Position numbers and translations under genes: made by a program
The notes under the pieces: model-generated
What the model saw: the letters and a program-made list of their open reading frames with translations, nothing else
Told to the model about the DNA's origin: nothing
Databases searched by the model: none
Part shown: in pieces, positions 1 to 14,632 of the stretch
Position numbering within the stretch: the stretch's first letter is position 1
Layout: every line of letters starts with the position of its first letter
From: Muraenolepis orangiensis
Lineage: Eukaryota; Chordata; Actinopteri; Gadiformes; Muraenolepididae
DNA length: 64,000 nucleotides
Direction of reading: 5' to 3'
NCBI GenBank assembly: GCA_027704905.1
Contig: CM051013.1
Coordinates: forward strand, 15,230,254 to 15,294,253

Positions 1-630
1 TATATAATTGTATATATACATTTACATATATATTTATCTTGTTGATACAACTGCATACCCCTGCTCACTACCTATTTATACTTATTTTGTATATAATATA
101 TATATATATTTTTAATATATTGATATATATATACCTATAATTCTGCACATATCTCATACCTACTCTATAAGTTATGTGATACCTGTTTTTAGTAGTAGTT
201 TTTTAGTAGACAGTTTTTTGCATATTTTTTAACCACTGTACATGTTATATTACCACGCAGTTTATTGCAACATTATTTGCACAATTATTCTTCGCTTTTC
301 TGTGCAAAAAAAAAAAAGTACACAGCCTGCTTTACTCCCGCATTGCATGTGTTAAAACAATATGATTATACTTTTTATAAATATGAACCGAAATTTGCAC
401 ACCGTGTGCCTTGGGCTTTAGAAGTAATTTATTTTTTTGCATCTGAATCCATACCATGAAGGCGCGGTGCTGTTACCGGGGCAACGTGGGGCTAAAAAAT
501 AGGACATTGAGTGTATATTTTCGATATGAAGTTTGTGATTGACGGCACTGAGGAAAATAACGATGATTGTTTTTAGTTTAATCATTTTTTTTAATTAGCT
601 TCTGTGAGTTTATGATAAGCATACACTCTC

Positions 631-731
<101 letters not shown>

Positions 732-787
732 AGTATGTTGTTGTTAATCCTCAATAATCTATAAAATTGAGACAGACAGATGGAGAA

Positions 788-858
788 ATATATATATATA
801 TCTATATATATATAGATATATATATATATATATAGATATATATATCTATATATATATA
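788..858. repeat. (AT)n with TCTA/TAGA interruptions
   Basis: Alternating TA broken at near-regular spacing by TCTA and TAGA steps. The tract is largely self-complementary and could form cruciforms. Confidence 0.9.
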
Positions 859-1484
859 CATAGGAGGGGATTTAAAACATCACTAAAAATACCAACCACA
901 TGGACTTGAGTGAACCCATTTCATCTCATGACTCTGTAAAAGTGTCTGTGTGTTTATACACTGAATTAACGGGGATTTAAAAAAAACAACTACAACTACA
1001 GCTTAGCCATATTCTACACAGTGTATTCATAATCAACACAACACAATCTCACTCAAGCTCAGGATCGAATCGAATAGACGGCAGAATATCCTTGTTGGGG
1101 GTAAATGATAATGTGCCACCATTTCAATATGAGATTATTATACAGATTGAGTCGTCGCGTTGAGTCGCAGCAGGAACTACTGGAGACAATGCTAGCAGCT
1201 GTCATTAGCATTAGCATTTTTCTCACTGCGGATCCTTTAGTGTTTCTTTAGTGTTTTATTTCCTTCCGTCGACCCAGCCAAACAACCAGTCGTTTTTGCT
1301 TTGTCAGTCGCATGAAACCACATTTCAAAGCCTGAATCCTTCGATGACTCACAGCGGGAATGCTGCGCGGAAGCTAACTGTGTAGCGACCGCACACTGCA
1401 TGCACTCCATAAAAACACTTCAATGTCGATAACCGTGCTGGAAAGCGAATTGAGGGCGGGCGGGCCTCATCCCACCAAGACAAT

Positions 1485-1692
<208 letters not shown>

Positions 1693-3449
1693 ATCATGCC
1701 ATTATTGCATTATACCTTTACAAAAGGACAACATTATGTCTTCATGCATAGTAGAACACGTCCTGTTGGACATGGAATGGAAAGAATTCGGCAGTGGCGA
1801 TATGCCTTTGGCATTACTGGGCTTTTAATGTGAAATTCACTGGTTTGGTTGCAGTCAGTGGTTTGGGGTTTTGAATCGAGAACCATGGCCAAAAGTAATA
1901 TCGGCCAATCAGCTGTTGGATCGCTGTTATCTCGAGAGACACGCAGCCTTCCCTTCCATTCATGGCAGCTGTGCATCGCTGCACTGCTGACCAAACTACA
2001 CTACTATGGACTAGTGGACACACTTTAACAAACGCCCAGACTTTTCAACAGTGGATTCAAAGTGGAGGACTCCAGCATCATGTTAATAATGACCTGCAAC
2101 ATAGATGAACACGATAGTTATTATATAATTATATAATCTGTTTTTCTTTGAACATGTGTCGTGACTACCAGCAGGTCAGTTGGAACAGATACCCCCCCCC
2201 TCTCCCCGCATATTCATTTCCACATTTTGGAGTAGTTCCACATTGTGGAGATTTAAAAGGTCACAGAGATTGTTATTGTTTCGGCGGTAGTGGAATTATT
2301 TTCTCGTGAATATGCATTGAGTAATATCAACCCGATGTCTCTCTCTCTCTAACTGTTGAATCCAGTAAGACCTGGACTGAGGAAAACTGGATTTTGAAAC
2401 ACTGGACTATTTGTTCGGTTTCTTGCAGTGCAGGTGAACTTAAGCAGAACTGGGCGTGGGCTGGGAGTTCCTTTTTGCAGTACCTCATACTGCAGTAAGT
2501 AACTGGAGATGTTTTTTTGCGATGTACTGGTTTAAGTTCTTCTCTTGGCTCGTTGAAGACCCCTAATTGTCCTCGCCACTTCATGCTGTAATTGTATAAC
2601 ATTTATGAGATATGAGCCACTGGGCACGATGCAATCCCATACACCGTTAAACATGACGGAGCCCTTTATGGCTGCCGGTACGGTTCATTTAGGGAGCCGG
2701 CCTTCCCATCGACTTAATGAAACTGTAAATCCTAGTTAGTGCTGTGTATTTCAACATGATGTGTCACAGAGTTGAAAGCCTTAGTGTGTCCAAGGATATA
2801 GTACGTTAACAGTTTTGCTTCTTCCTGCTACTCCATGAAAATAAACTTAAAATTTGTCCCGGTTAATTAGAACTGTGCTCGAAATTGGATGGGAGGGATT
2901 TTTTTCTGTGTATTTTGATGGGTGCTGGTCAAATTATAATTACCTGTCAACCTGTCATGGCCTTTGGGTAATGAATACAGGGAACCCTTTTCCCAGAATG
3001 ACGACGGCCTCAAAATGTAAGTTAATAAAGCAGTGATATGACATTGTTCAAATATTGAATCCTAGGTTTACCCAATGAAAGATAATGGGATGCAGTGTTA
3101 GCTATCTGTCTTTGTGTTTTAATGGAACAAGGACTTCTGCTCAGGGTTTCAGGTGACATGCGGGTGATTATATAATGATACCTTACGTTACAGGGTGAAG
3201 GGTTCCCAGAACAACTGGAAACCAGGAAGGTTTGCATAAATTCCACACAAAATAGTATATCAACCGACAAACCGGGACACTTTTAGGGAAAGGGGAGAAA
3301 GTACTGATACAAGGTACTGATACAAATTGCCAGGGCAAAAAGATGACTCTGGGAAGCCAAGGGGAGTGACTCAATTAAATTGACTTCTGGAAAATAGCAT
3401 GGCTGAAAAAACCCAGAATGTAATTGTGTACTTGAAACATTATCTATAC

Positions 3450-3460
3450 ACGCTTACCTG
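3450..3460 (-). promoter_or_regulatory. ajap1: Splice donor of AJAP1 ectodomain exon
   Basis: The minus strand reads ACACCAG|GTAAGCG, with GT at 3457-3456, a near-perfect consensus donor. The reading frame up to it is open, and the split codon is completed as Gly if the next exon starts with any G-x dinucleotide completing GGN. This matches the known AJAP1 gene structure. Confidence 0.88.
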
Positions 3461-4239
3461 GTGTGTCCCCATATGGCTTTGGTGGTTTGACAGTCTCCCC
3501 GAAGCTGGCCGCGCCCCTGGTGGTGCTCTGCTTCTTGTTCTGTGGCGTGGTCACCACGGGGATAGTCCTAATGGGATCCTTGGTGGTACTTGTGGTGGTG
3601 CTGGCCACCGTGGTGGTGCTCAAGGCTTTGGTGGAGAGGGTAAGGTTGTGCACCGGCTTGCCTTCCTCGTCGATGTTGTCCTCGGTCCCCGTGGGCCCCC
3701 AGTCGATAAATCCCGCCACGGTGGTGGTCCGGCCTTCCTGCCCCTTGTCGTAACTGTCCCACTTGAGCTGCCTCCTCACACGCCGCAACAACCTCAGCTT
3801 ATCCCCCTTGCTCCCGCGGGACACCGCCGCCCCCCCGGCGGGCGCCTCAGCCAGCGGTGCTGCCGAGTCCCCGGCCCGAGAGTACTTCCAATCGCAATCC
3901 TTGCACACCGCTTGGTGTGCCGAGCGACGTGCCGGTTTTCTATGCCTTTGAACTCTGACCTTAGAGCCCAGGCCGGCCCTGCCGTCCTGGGGCGGGTAGA
4001 CTGGGCTGAGCAGCCGCCGGGCCAGCGGGCTCACAGTCCTCCAGTGGAGCATGTTGGGGGTGTCCCAGAGGGGCTGCCAGCGGGGCTGGGAGCGAGGCAC
4101 TGCCTTGTGGTGGAGCTTGAGCCCCATGGCCGGACCGAGGGGGCTGCAGACGGAGGAGTCCACGGCCAGGTGTGCCACAGCCAGCAGGATCCACATCTGG
4201 TGCCCCAGGGAGGAACCCGGCCTCAGAGCGGACATCGGA
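3458..4239 (-). CDS. ajap1: AJAP1 ectodomain exon (first coding exon), partial gene
   Basis: This exon encodes the N-terminal 259 residues plus one base of adherens junction-associated protein 1 (Shrew-1), a single-pass membrane protein of epithelial junctions and neurons. The ATG is at 4235-4233, four bases after a polypyrimidine-AG acceptor (AG at 4241-4240). The exon ends at 3458 before a CAG|GTAAG donor, in phase 1, where human AJAP1 also splits a Gly codon just ahead of its membrane segment. Visible features are a signal-like hydrophobic stretch at residues 14-25 (MWILLAVAHLAV), a CKDC pair at 111-114, a basic cluster RRVRR at 151-155, the family motif FIDWGPTG at 176-183, an N-glycosylation sequon NLT at 197-199 and a Thr-rich stretch at about 203-219. 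The N-terminal segment (MSALRPGSSLG then WILLAVAHLAVD) aligns with human AJAP1 as I remember it, and fits AJAP1 better than its paralog PIANP. The open frame continues upstream to 4322, but that part is intronic pyrimidine tract. The transmembrane and cytoplasmic exons are not in the window. Confidence 0.9.
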
Positions 4240-4241
4240 CT
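4236..4241 (-). promoter_or_regulatory. ajap1: Splice acceptor and start context of AJAP1 exon
   Basis: Read on the minus strand, a pyrimidine-rich run (TTCTTCCCCTTCTC, then a C run) is followed by ACCAG and then TCCG-ATG. The AG at 4241-4240 is the only acceptor that leaves the conserved MSALRPG start intact. It implies that at least one 5' noncoding exon lies at higher coordinates. Confidence 0.8.
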
Positions 4242-4322
4242 GGTGGGGGGGGGGGATGAGAAGGGGAAGAAGATGAAAGAAACCGTTAGGAATACAAAAT
4301 TAAATCCCTCATTCAGATTCAT

Positions 4323-6298
4323 TCATACACTGTTGCAGATTAAATGACTGGTGATGTGTATACTCCAAATCGTTTTAAAATCAAGTTCGTTTTTTTCTCC
4401 ACAAAACCCCTGCTTCAGAACTTCTTAAACTTAAGCGACGCCTTAAGAAATAATTGCTTAAAATGTAGGTCAGACGCAGGGAAAACGTTTGAACTCATTC
4501 TGCCCTCTGTGCTTCCGCCTGTCAAAAGCAACCAGCATCCTTATCTCGGATTTGATATTTGATAAGACTTTGATATTACGAGATGCATATCAACTCCCCG
4601 GCATTGATAAGACTGAGATGAGACAAGGTCAGGGCGAGTTTTGCTCATCAGCATATCCTGCATTATATCTCCTGGACACAAAAGTCATCATGATTCTCAA
4701 AGGGCAATTTGATTATGCAAGGTGGCGATGGCTGGTGATGGGAGGCGACGGGCGGAATGTTTACGTAATCTCAGCCTGGCATACCGTGTGAATGCTATAC
4801 CACATCCCCACCTGTAACACACACACAAACCTGTGTGTAATGAATGTATTCATGCCCCCCCCCCCCCCCTCTCCCCCCGCCTCCGTTAGATTTGAGCTCT
4901 TATTAACCTTGATGGTGTTTGTCATAGTGGCAATCTATCACTCTATCGTGATGCCTGTGGGGGGGGGGCGATCCAGGCAAGTGCTCGCCTCGATTGATTT
5001 GAATGTCCTTGGATGGGCTTTGGGACGAAACAACACAATCAATTCTGAAAATGACCAAGCTCATTATGGGGGTGGCACTCATCTGCATTGTCCTTGCATG
5101 CACAATGCATGACGATGCTATGGGCTGAACTGGGAGGCAATGTTGGTGTGAATCAGGCCATAGATAAGCCACTCCCACGTTTGGCTACCTCTCTCCCGAA
5201 ATGAGTCAAAGGTGACTTTAGCAGACATGTGAACGCAGGGATGGTTACGGGCGAGGCCGGGAGCTGCATCGCATGAACGCAGGGAGCATTCATACAGTAA
5301 CCTTTTATCATATGATGACCTTAACTGGCCGGACTCGCTTGATTAGGTTGCCAGGTTGTTTTTTTTTTTTTACGATTCACCTGAGCCTTCATTTAATGTC
5401 AGTTGTGAAGAGCCATTAAGCTCCAGTGAACAACAATGATTGTTTGCGACGGCAGCTTAATTGAGCCATGAGAGGTGATTGATGCGGTCGTAGTGAAGCG
5501 CCGACAAGGTCGGAGCATTATTGGCGGCGGACGCAATAACCGGCTCTCGTCCTAATGGTGGGACGGCCGAGAACACAAGATGATAACGCCGGTTCGACGT
5601 TAACAGTAGACACGTAGACACATGGCGACACATGGGATGAGATGGTATTTGAATGAATAAAAAAGCAATAATGAGACTTGATAATAGTAAACACAGTCAG
5701 AGAGTCCCCAGGGGGGCACAGTTGTTGTCTTAGTGTTTGTACTCCCGGCTGAAATGCAGTCTACCTCTAGGAAGAAGAAGAAGAAGAAGAAGAAGAAGAA
5801 GAAGAAGAAGACTACTTTGTGTCTCCAGTGAATGAGACGCCTCTCCCCTCCCCCCGGGGTTTGTTTTCATGGAGTTGTGTTTTCTCATTGAAATTTAATC
5901 ACAATTAACTACGACAATAGCTTATTATGAGCTACCTATTGGGGGCATTACAAAGCTCTTGAATCCTGTGGTATTATGAACACTCCTCTGCAGGATTCAC
6001 ATCAACATGTTTTAGAAATGGTGTCAGGACAGATTGGGAGAGTGGTGTTATTAAATGATAATGAAACTCTAATAGAAACAAAAAAAGGTGGTAATGCAGA
6101 AAACTGAATTGCAAATGGCTGTACTTATGGTAATCATTATAAGTATTCCCATGTTCAAACATACCGTATGTATCACATTCAAGACTTGAAAGGCCTTGCA
6201 ACCCTTAATTGAGAAACATTATGAAATTGCTTTGCAAGGATATTGGGAAAAAAACCTCTAAAACCATGAATATTATTAGAAATATTGACTTGTTTGTT

Positions 6299-6305
<7 letters not shown>
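4323..6305. other. Repeat-poor stretch with a GAA repeat, no gene seen
   Basis: The stretch is mostly unique-looking. It contains a C run at about 4856-4870 and a (GAA)n tract at about 5770-5810. The segment 5390-5600 has several AT-core motifs (ATTA, ACAAT) between CpG-containing sequence, a texture seen in some enhancers, but I cannot show conservation. Confidence 0.3.

Positions 6306-6341
<36 letters not shown>
6306..6341. repeat. (GT)n microsatellite
   Basis: Uninterrupted GT dinucleotides, about 18 units. Confidence 0.95.
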
Positions 6342-6342
<1 letters not shown>

Positions 6343-6733
6343 CACTATCCTTCATGGCCATGAACAGAAGCCAATATTCAGGACCAAAGACTTTAGCCTT
6401 CAGCTTGCATCGGCGGCCATTTTCAACATGAAACGACGTCCCCACAGCAAACTTCACACCACAACAATGAGAACTCACCACCGTGAAGGAAACCAAGGAA
6501 AAAAATGAAAAAAGACACAGGACTCGGCGAGATGGCGGCCATAACGTCGACTTCCGCTGATATATAGACTCATCGCCGTGATGTGAAAGAAGTGTCAGGC
6601 TCTGCGAGTCGCAGGGGCCGACCTCGCACTTCAGCGACTGCCGATGACGAATCGTGATCCGCGATGGCGGTTAGTAAGCCATGTATTTATAGCCGTCCCG
6701 TTATGAAATCGGCTCATCCCAAACTCATTTCTT

Positions 6734-6741
6734 CCCCCCCC

Positions 6742-6787
<46 letters not shown>
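6734..6787. repeat. Poly(C)-(CT)n compound tract
   Basis: A run of about 18 C is directly followed by (CT)n. A G run of about 21 bases (6846-6866) lies 60 bases downstream, so the two could pair in single-stranded DNA. Confidence 0.95.
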
Positions 6788-6797
<10 letters not shown>

Positions 6798-6845
6798 CGT
6801 TTCACATATTTCCAAAGGCGTGTGATAAGGTGTGCGTGGATGGAT

Positions 6846-6866
6846 GGGGGGGGGGGGGGGGGGGGG
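6846..6866. repeat. Poly(G) run
   Basis: A run of about 21 consecutive G, able to form a quadruplex. Length may be unreliable in the assembly. Confidence 0.9.
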
Positions 6867-7210
6867 AACGATGGTAGCTTGGAAAGCAGTGGGTTTTCTT
6901 CTTTTGAACGCAGAGCAGCCAGTGACCTTTACACCTGACATTTAACTCTCTTCCTCTCCTCGGTATCAGCTCTTCTTACTCCTTACCGCCGCCACCATAA
7001 AGTACTTGTGAGCTGAAAAAGGGGGCGAGCCAGGGGCCCCACGGGCTCACTATTACTATAATAATGGCAAACAACTAAAAGGGGATTTGGAAACATGGGA
7101 GGGATGGGATTTTTACAGAAACCCTAGAGACACTTACTTGACTCACTGCTGTTTCTGATTACAGTGAATGGGGCCAGGGTCACACACAAATCACACTTTT
7201 GATGTGTGCC

Positions 7211-7335
<125 letters not shown>

Positions 7336-7863
7336 ACCTGTTTATGGGGACTGGGGCGATTTTCCCGAAGAAAAAATGTATTCTTTTGAACTCATTATTA
7401 AGCTGGCTAGGCCACGTCAAGGCAGGGAAGCCGGCTTCATGCTGAACTCACAGGGAGAAGGAGATTGCTTTTGTTGCAGCCCTTCAATTAGAAGGTCGGC
7501 TGACACTCAGAACCTTGGACGCAAGGTCGGGTTAGAGGGGGAAAAAAAAGGTCCCTGGCTGAGCGTGAATCATTATTTCAGCCCGGATGCCCCTCCCCTT
7601 CCACCCGTTCGCAAGGACATCTTGTTTTTTGTACTACGTTTGGCGGACGCTCCTATCCAAAACAAACCAATGAGTGTTTATTGAACCTTTATTTAACTCT
7701 CAGAAGGGCCTGAGAACAGAGGAGAGGATCTTAGCTAAGGTATAGAAGCCCCCCTATTAACGGTGGCAGTGTTATCGCCATGTTGTACCGGTTTGAGATG
7801 GACAGGAGCACTCTGGTGCAAAAACGCGCTCAACTACTGTTTACAGTAGTTGATGTTGATAAT

Positions 7864-8556
7864 TATTATTATCACACTAAACCTACCAAACGCCCTGGTT
7901 ATTATCACACTGAACCTACCACACGCCCTGGTTATTATCACACTGAACCTACCACACGCCCTGGTTATTATCACACTGAACCTACCAGACGCCCTGGTTA
8001 TTATCACACTGAACCTACCACACGCCCTGGTTATTATCACACTGAACCTACCACACGCCCTGGTTATTATCACACTGAACCTACCACACGCCCTGGTTAT
8101 TATCACACTGAACCTACCACACGCCCTGGTTATTATCACACTGAACCTACCAAACGCCCTGGTTATTATCACACTGAACCTACCACACGCCCTGGTTATT
8201 ATCACACTGAACCTACCAAACGCCCTGGTTATTATCACACTGAACCTACCACACGCCCTGGTTATTATCACACTGAACCTACCACACGCCCTGGTTATTA
8301 TCACACTGAACCTACCACACGCCCTGGTTATTATCACACTGAACCTACCAGACGCCCTGGTTATTATCACACTGAACCTACCACACGCCCTGGTTATTAT
8401 CACACTGAACCTACCAGACGCCCTGGTTATTATCACACTGAACCTACCACACGCCCTGGTTATTATCACACTGAACCTACCACACGCCCTGGTTATTATC
8501 ACACTGAAACTACCACACGCCCTGGTTATTATCACACTGAACCTACTACACGCCCC
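7864..8556. repeat. 33-bp minisatellite, 21 units
   Basis: Twenty-one units of exactly 33 bases each. Read on the plus strand, each unit translates as GYYHTEPTxRP, where x is Thr, Lys or Arg depending on one base. Because the period is a multiple of three, open frames span the array in two plus frames and one minus frame (7780-8703, 7850-8632 and 8628-7834). Units are almost identical; differences are mainly the single A/G/C position and one E-to-ETT change near the end. There is no signal peptide or recognisable flanking domain, so I treat it as a minisatellite and not a gene. Confidence 0.95.
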
Positions 8557-9021
8557 ACCACGCCTGGTGGAGCAACAGAGTCCTGCATGTCCTCTGTGTC
8601 CTCCACACAGACACCTTCTCCGACACACTTAACACTGTTACGATCAGGGCTTGGCGTTAACACCGGCCACTCGCCAAATTCTGGTAGAATTCGGTATGTG
8701 TAAGCCCCCTCGCTCTTACCAGACACTTTGGCTGGTTAACCTTTTGGTGGCATTTACTATGAAAAACACTTTTTTGGCGGTGATCATAAGTAAACAAAAA
8801 AACATGTCAATTTTGGATTGGCACAGCCAATTCAAAATGTGCACAATAAAGGATGAGGATGAGGTTTTGAACATCCATAGTTATCCATATTATCAACATT
8901 GCCCTGGTATGGTTTTTTGTAAAACACAGCTACCCTCACATGTCTCACATCCTGCATGCCTCTTTTTTCTTCCGTTGTCCTCTGTAACCCAAAGTCAAGC
9001 CACAAATGACAAGGTCATGGA
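8557..9021. other. Unique stretch, no gene seen
   Basis: Sequence between the 33-bp array and a GA tract. No domain, splice structure or repeat family was recognised. Confidence 0.4.
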
Positions 9022-11180
<2,159 letters not shown>

Positions 11181-11972
11181 GAGGGAGGTGAAAAGAGGGG
11201 AGGGGAGGGAGGAGAGGGGAGGGAAGTCAGGAGAGGGGAGGGAGGTAAGGAGAGGGGAGGGAGGTAAGGAGAGGAGAGGGAGGTAAGGAGAGGGGAGGGA
11301 GGTGAGGAGAGGGATGTGAGGGGAGGGAGGTGAGGGGAGGGAGGGGAGGGAGGTGAGGAGAGGGAAGGTGAAGGGAGGTGAGGAGAGGGAAGGTGAAGGG
11401 AGGTGAGGAGAGAGGAGGGAGGTGAGGAGAGGGGAGAGAGGCGAGGAGAGGGAAGGTGAAGGGAGGTGAGGAGAGAGGAGGGAGGTGAGGAGAGGGGAGA
11501 GAGGCGAGGAGAGGGAAGGTGAAGGGAGGTGAGGAGAGAGGAGGGAGGCGAGGAAAGGGGAGGGGAAAGGAGGTGAGGAAAGGGGAGGGGGTAAAGAGAG
11601 GAGAGGGGAAAGGAGGTTAGAAGAGGGAGGGAGGTAAAGAGAGGCAGATGAGGTGAGGGGAGGGAGGTGAGGAGAGGGGAGGGAGGAGAGGGGAGGGAGG
11701 AGAGGGGAGAGGGGTAAGGAGAGGGAGGTGAGGAGAGGGGAGGGAGGTGGGAAGAGTGGAGGGAGGAGAGGGGAGGGGAGGGAGGTGAGGAGAGGGGAGG
11801 CAGGTAAGGAGAGGGAGGTGAGAGGAGGGGAGGGAGGTAAGAAGAGGACGGTGAGGAGAAGGGAGGGAGGTGAGGGGAGGGAATTAAGGAGCAGGGAGGG
11901 GAGGGAGGTGAGGAAAGGGGAGGTGAAGGGAGGTGAGGAGAGGGGTGCGGAGGCAGGTGAGGGGAAGTATGG
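11181..11972. repeat. Polypurine (GGGA/GGTGA) minisatellite tract
   Basis: Nearly 800 bases of the plus strand are almost pure purine, built from variants of GAGGGGAGGGAGGTGAG, with larger duplicated blocks around 11360-11540 (units of about 67 bases containing AGAGGCGAGGAGAGG). The Pro/Ser/Leu frame on the minus strand is an artefact. The strand asymmetry favours triplex (H-DNA) and, through repeated GGG runs, quadruplex formation. Confidence 0.9.
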
Positions 11973-12073
11973 ATCTTTTCAATCTGTGGGGGGGGCCCCC
12001 CACCTCCCTGGGGCTGAGCTGGCATCAATGGAAGTTGGTTTTTAATTTATTTTATCAATGCAATGTCACAGTA

Positions 12074-12137
12074 GACACGCACACATACACACACAGACGC
12101 ACGCACACACACACACACACACACACAGACACACATA

Positions 12138-12189
<52 letters not shown>

Positions 12190-12237
12190 CACACACAGAC
12201 ACACGCACACACGCACGCACACACGCACACACACACT
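12074..12237. repeat. Compound (CA)n with GA and CG steps
   Basis: CA dinucleotides interrupted by CAGA, CATAGA and CACG steps. Confidence 0.93.
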
Positions 12238-12400
12238 ATCACCGTTTCCTTAAACCACTCTCTCCGGCTACACATCATTTTATTTTCTTGCAACTGCGAC
12301 AGCGAAAGGTGCGTCGTCGAAGGTGACTCTGTTGAAAAGTAGGGGATGGTGGGAGACACGATCTGCCAGGTCGGAGATTTAGACTGAATTTGTTTTTCAT

Positions 12401-12632
<232 letters not shown>

Positions 12633-13049
12633 TGCTGTGAATTTATTCATTTATGCACCTTTTTTTTATTAGCGTTGCATCCGGGGGAGTTTGTTTTGTC
12701 TCGGACAGAAGTGCTTTTGTTGACAATAGCCTCCGGTTGGGGGGAAACCAGTCCCGGGGTACTGAGAGAGTTTTTATTCTCTGATCTACTGTGTCCATGT
12801 CCTCTTCACACTCTGGAGACTTTGGAGAGGAACACCAACAACACAGGGACGGTGGAACGATATAAAAAAAAAATACTATTTCTTCAGCATCGCTAAAAGA
12901 GTGGCTTTTGTCAACTTGGGCCTTTGGCTTGAGAGACGTTTTTATTTGCTTTCAAATTCTTCTGTTATTATTATTGTTATGTATATTATTCTAGTCTTTT
13001 AAAATTCACATGACAAGCAGACAGTGAAATGTGTATCTGTATTACATGG

Positions 13050-13207
<158 letters not shown>

Positions 13208-13399
13208 GGAGAAGGAGAGAGACAGATTGATAGGGAGAGATAGAGCTAGGCCGGGGGAAAAAAAGGAAAATGGCTGGGAGAAAGAAATAGAGACAGACAG
13301 AGACAATTTAACACCCAAAGTGAGCCAGTCAGAGAGAGAGAGAGATAGTGGGAAAATCAAATATAGAGGGGAAGGAGACAGACAGAAAGAGAGCGGTAA

Positions 13400-13400
<1 letters not shown>

Positions 13401-13454
<54 letters not shown>
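13401..13454. repeat. (GA)n microsatellite
   Basis: A perfect GA tract of about 26 units. Confidence 0.95.
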
Positions 13455-13456
<2 letters not shown>

Positions 13457-13559
13457 ACATGGTACCAGTTAAAGACCACTACCAGGTCCAGAACTATGAC
13501 TCCCGAGATGACTCCCGTGAACCCAGGCCCTCCCACCAGCAATACTGGCCAGAATGTTA

Positions 13560-13649
13560 CACACGCACACACACACGCGCAACTACACATACACATACAC
13601 ACAGACGCACAAATGCACACACACCCCCACACACACACACACACACACA
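13560..13649. repeat. Degenerate (CA)n
   Basis: CA-rich sequence with CG, CATA and CCCC interruptions. Confidence 0.85.
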
Positions 13650-13717
13650 GTATGACACTCCAGTCATTTGCATAGGGCAACTTGTTTTATTATTATTTAA
13701 TCATTAATCAATTATGA

Positions 13718-13830
13718 AACCTTTATTTAACCAGGGTCCCACTGAGTTTACTAACATGTACTTTTCTTCCAGGGAGCCCCGGGGGCCAAGATAGCAATAG
13801 CAATACAGTGTTTCAAACAACAGACAAGCA
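13718..13830 (+). repeat. Fragment of a common teleost interspersed repeat
   Basis: The segment starts CCTTTATTTAACCAGGGTCC and continues to a GGGAGCC...GGCCAAGATAGCA core. I recognise this pattern as a dispersed fish repeat, but I cannot place it in a named family from memory. Confidence 0.4.
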
Positions 13831-13981
13831 AACAACCTATATTACAAATGACCCCCCCCCTTAAACCAAGACATACTTCACGGCCCTTATTGATTCATTG
13901 ACTCAAGCAGAATCATACGCAGCCGTTGACAGCAGCACACTATACTAATTAACACATGTCAATTCCACAGGACGACTTTAG

Positions 13982-13984
<3 letters not shown>

Positions 13985-14052
<68 letters not shown>
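13985..14052. repeat. (GT)n microsatellite
   Basis: A perfect GT tract, separated from the next by about 40 bases containing a tripled AGAGCT-like motif. Confidence 0.96.
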
Positions 14053-14054
<2 letters not shown>

Positions 14055-14091
14055 TGACCTAACCAGATAGCCTAGAGCTAGAGCTAGAGCC

Positions 14092-14276
<185 letters not shown>

Positions 14277-14396
14277 GGGGGGTATGAAAGGTGACCTGCC
14301 GGGGGTCCGGTGCCGGTGACGCATGCTGCAATCGTCCAGTCCGGAGCCTTAGGGGGGGCCACCTTTGTCTCACGGTGAATGTGCTTCCGACACCGG

Positions 14397-14438
14397 GTGT
14401 GTGTGTGTGTGTGTGTGTGTGTGGGGGGGGGGGGGGGG
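14397..14438. repeat. (GT)n-poly(G) compound tract
   Basis: GT units followed by a run of about 16 G. Confidence 0.93.
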
Positions 14439-14562
14439 ACAGCAGGGAGGCAAATAACCTGAACCTGAATCCTTTGTCTGCTAAAAACGCCTCTGGTTGC
14501 CACGGTAGCCCACCAACTGCTGGTTTTAACCAACGGAGCTCAGAGCTGAAGCACTCTGTCGG

Positions 14563-14632
14563 ACTCCATTGGATCCCATTGGACTCCATTGGATCCCATT
14601 GGACTCCATTGGACTCCATTGGACTCCATTGG
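14563..14632. repeat. 10-bp tandem repeat
   Basis: Seven tandem units of a GGACTCCATT / GGATCCCATT decamer, alternating at first and then homogeneous GGACTCCATT. Confidence 0.9.

Noticed and set aside
4236..4322. Upstream extension of the AJAP1 frame to an earlier ATG at 4322
   Set aside because: The translated 29 residues are an intronic pyrimidine tract ending in a CAG acceptor. The conserved protein starts at 4235.
7780..8703. 307-residue plus-strand ORF as a repeat-containing protein gene
   Set aside because: Alternative plus and minus frames over the same array are equally open because the unit is 33 bases. There is no signal peptide, domain or splice context. Kept as a minisatellite.
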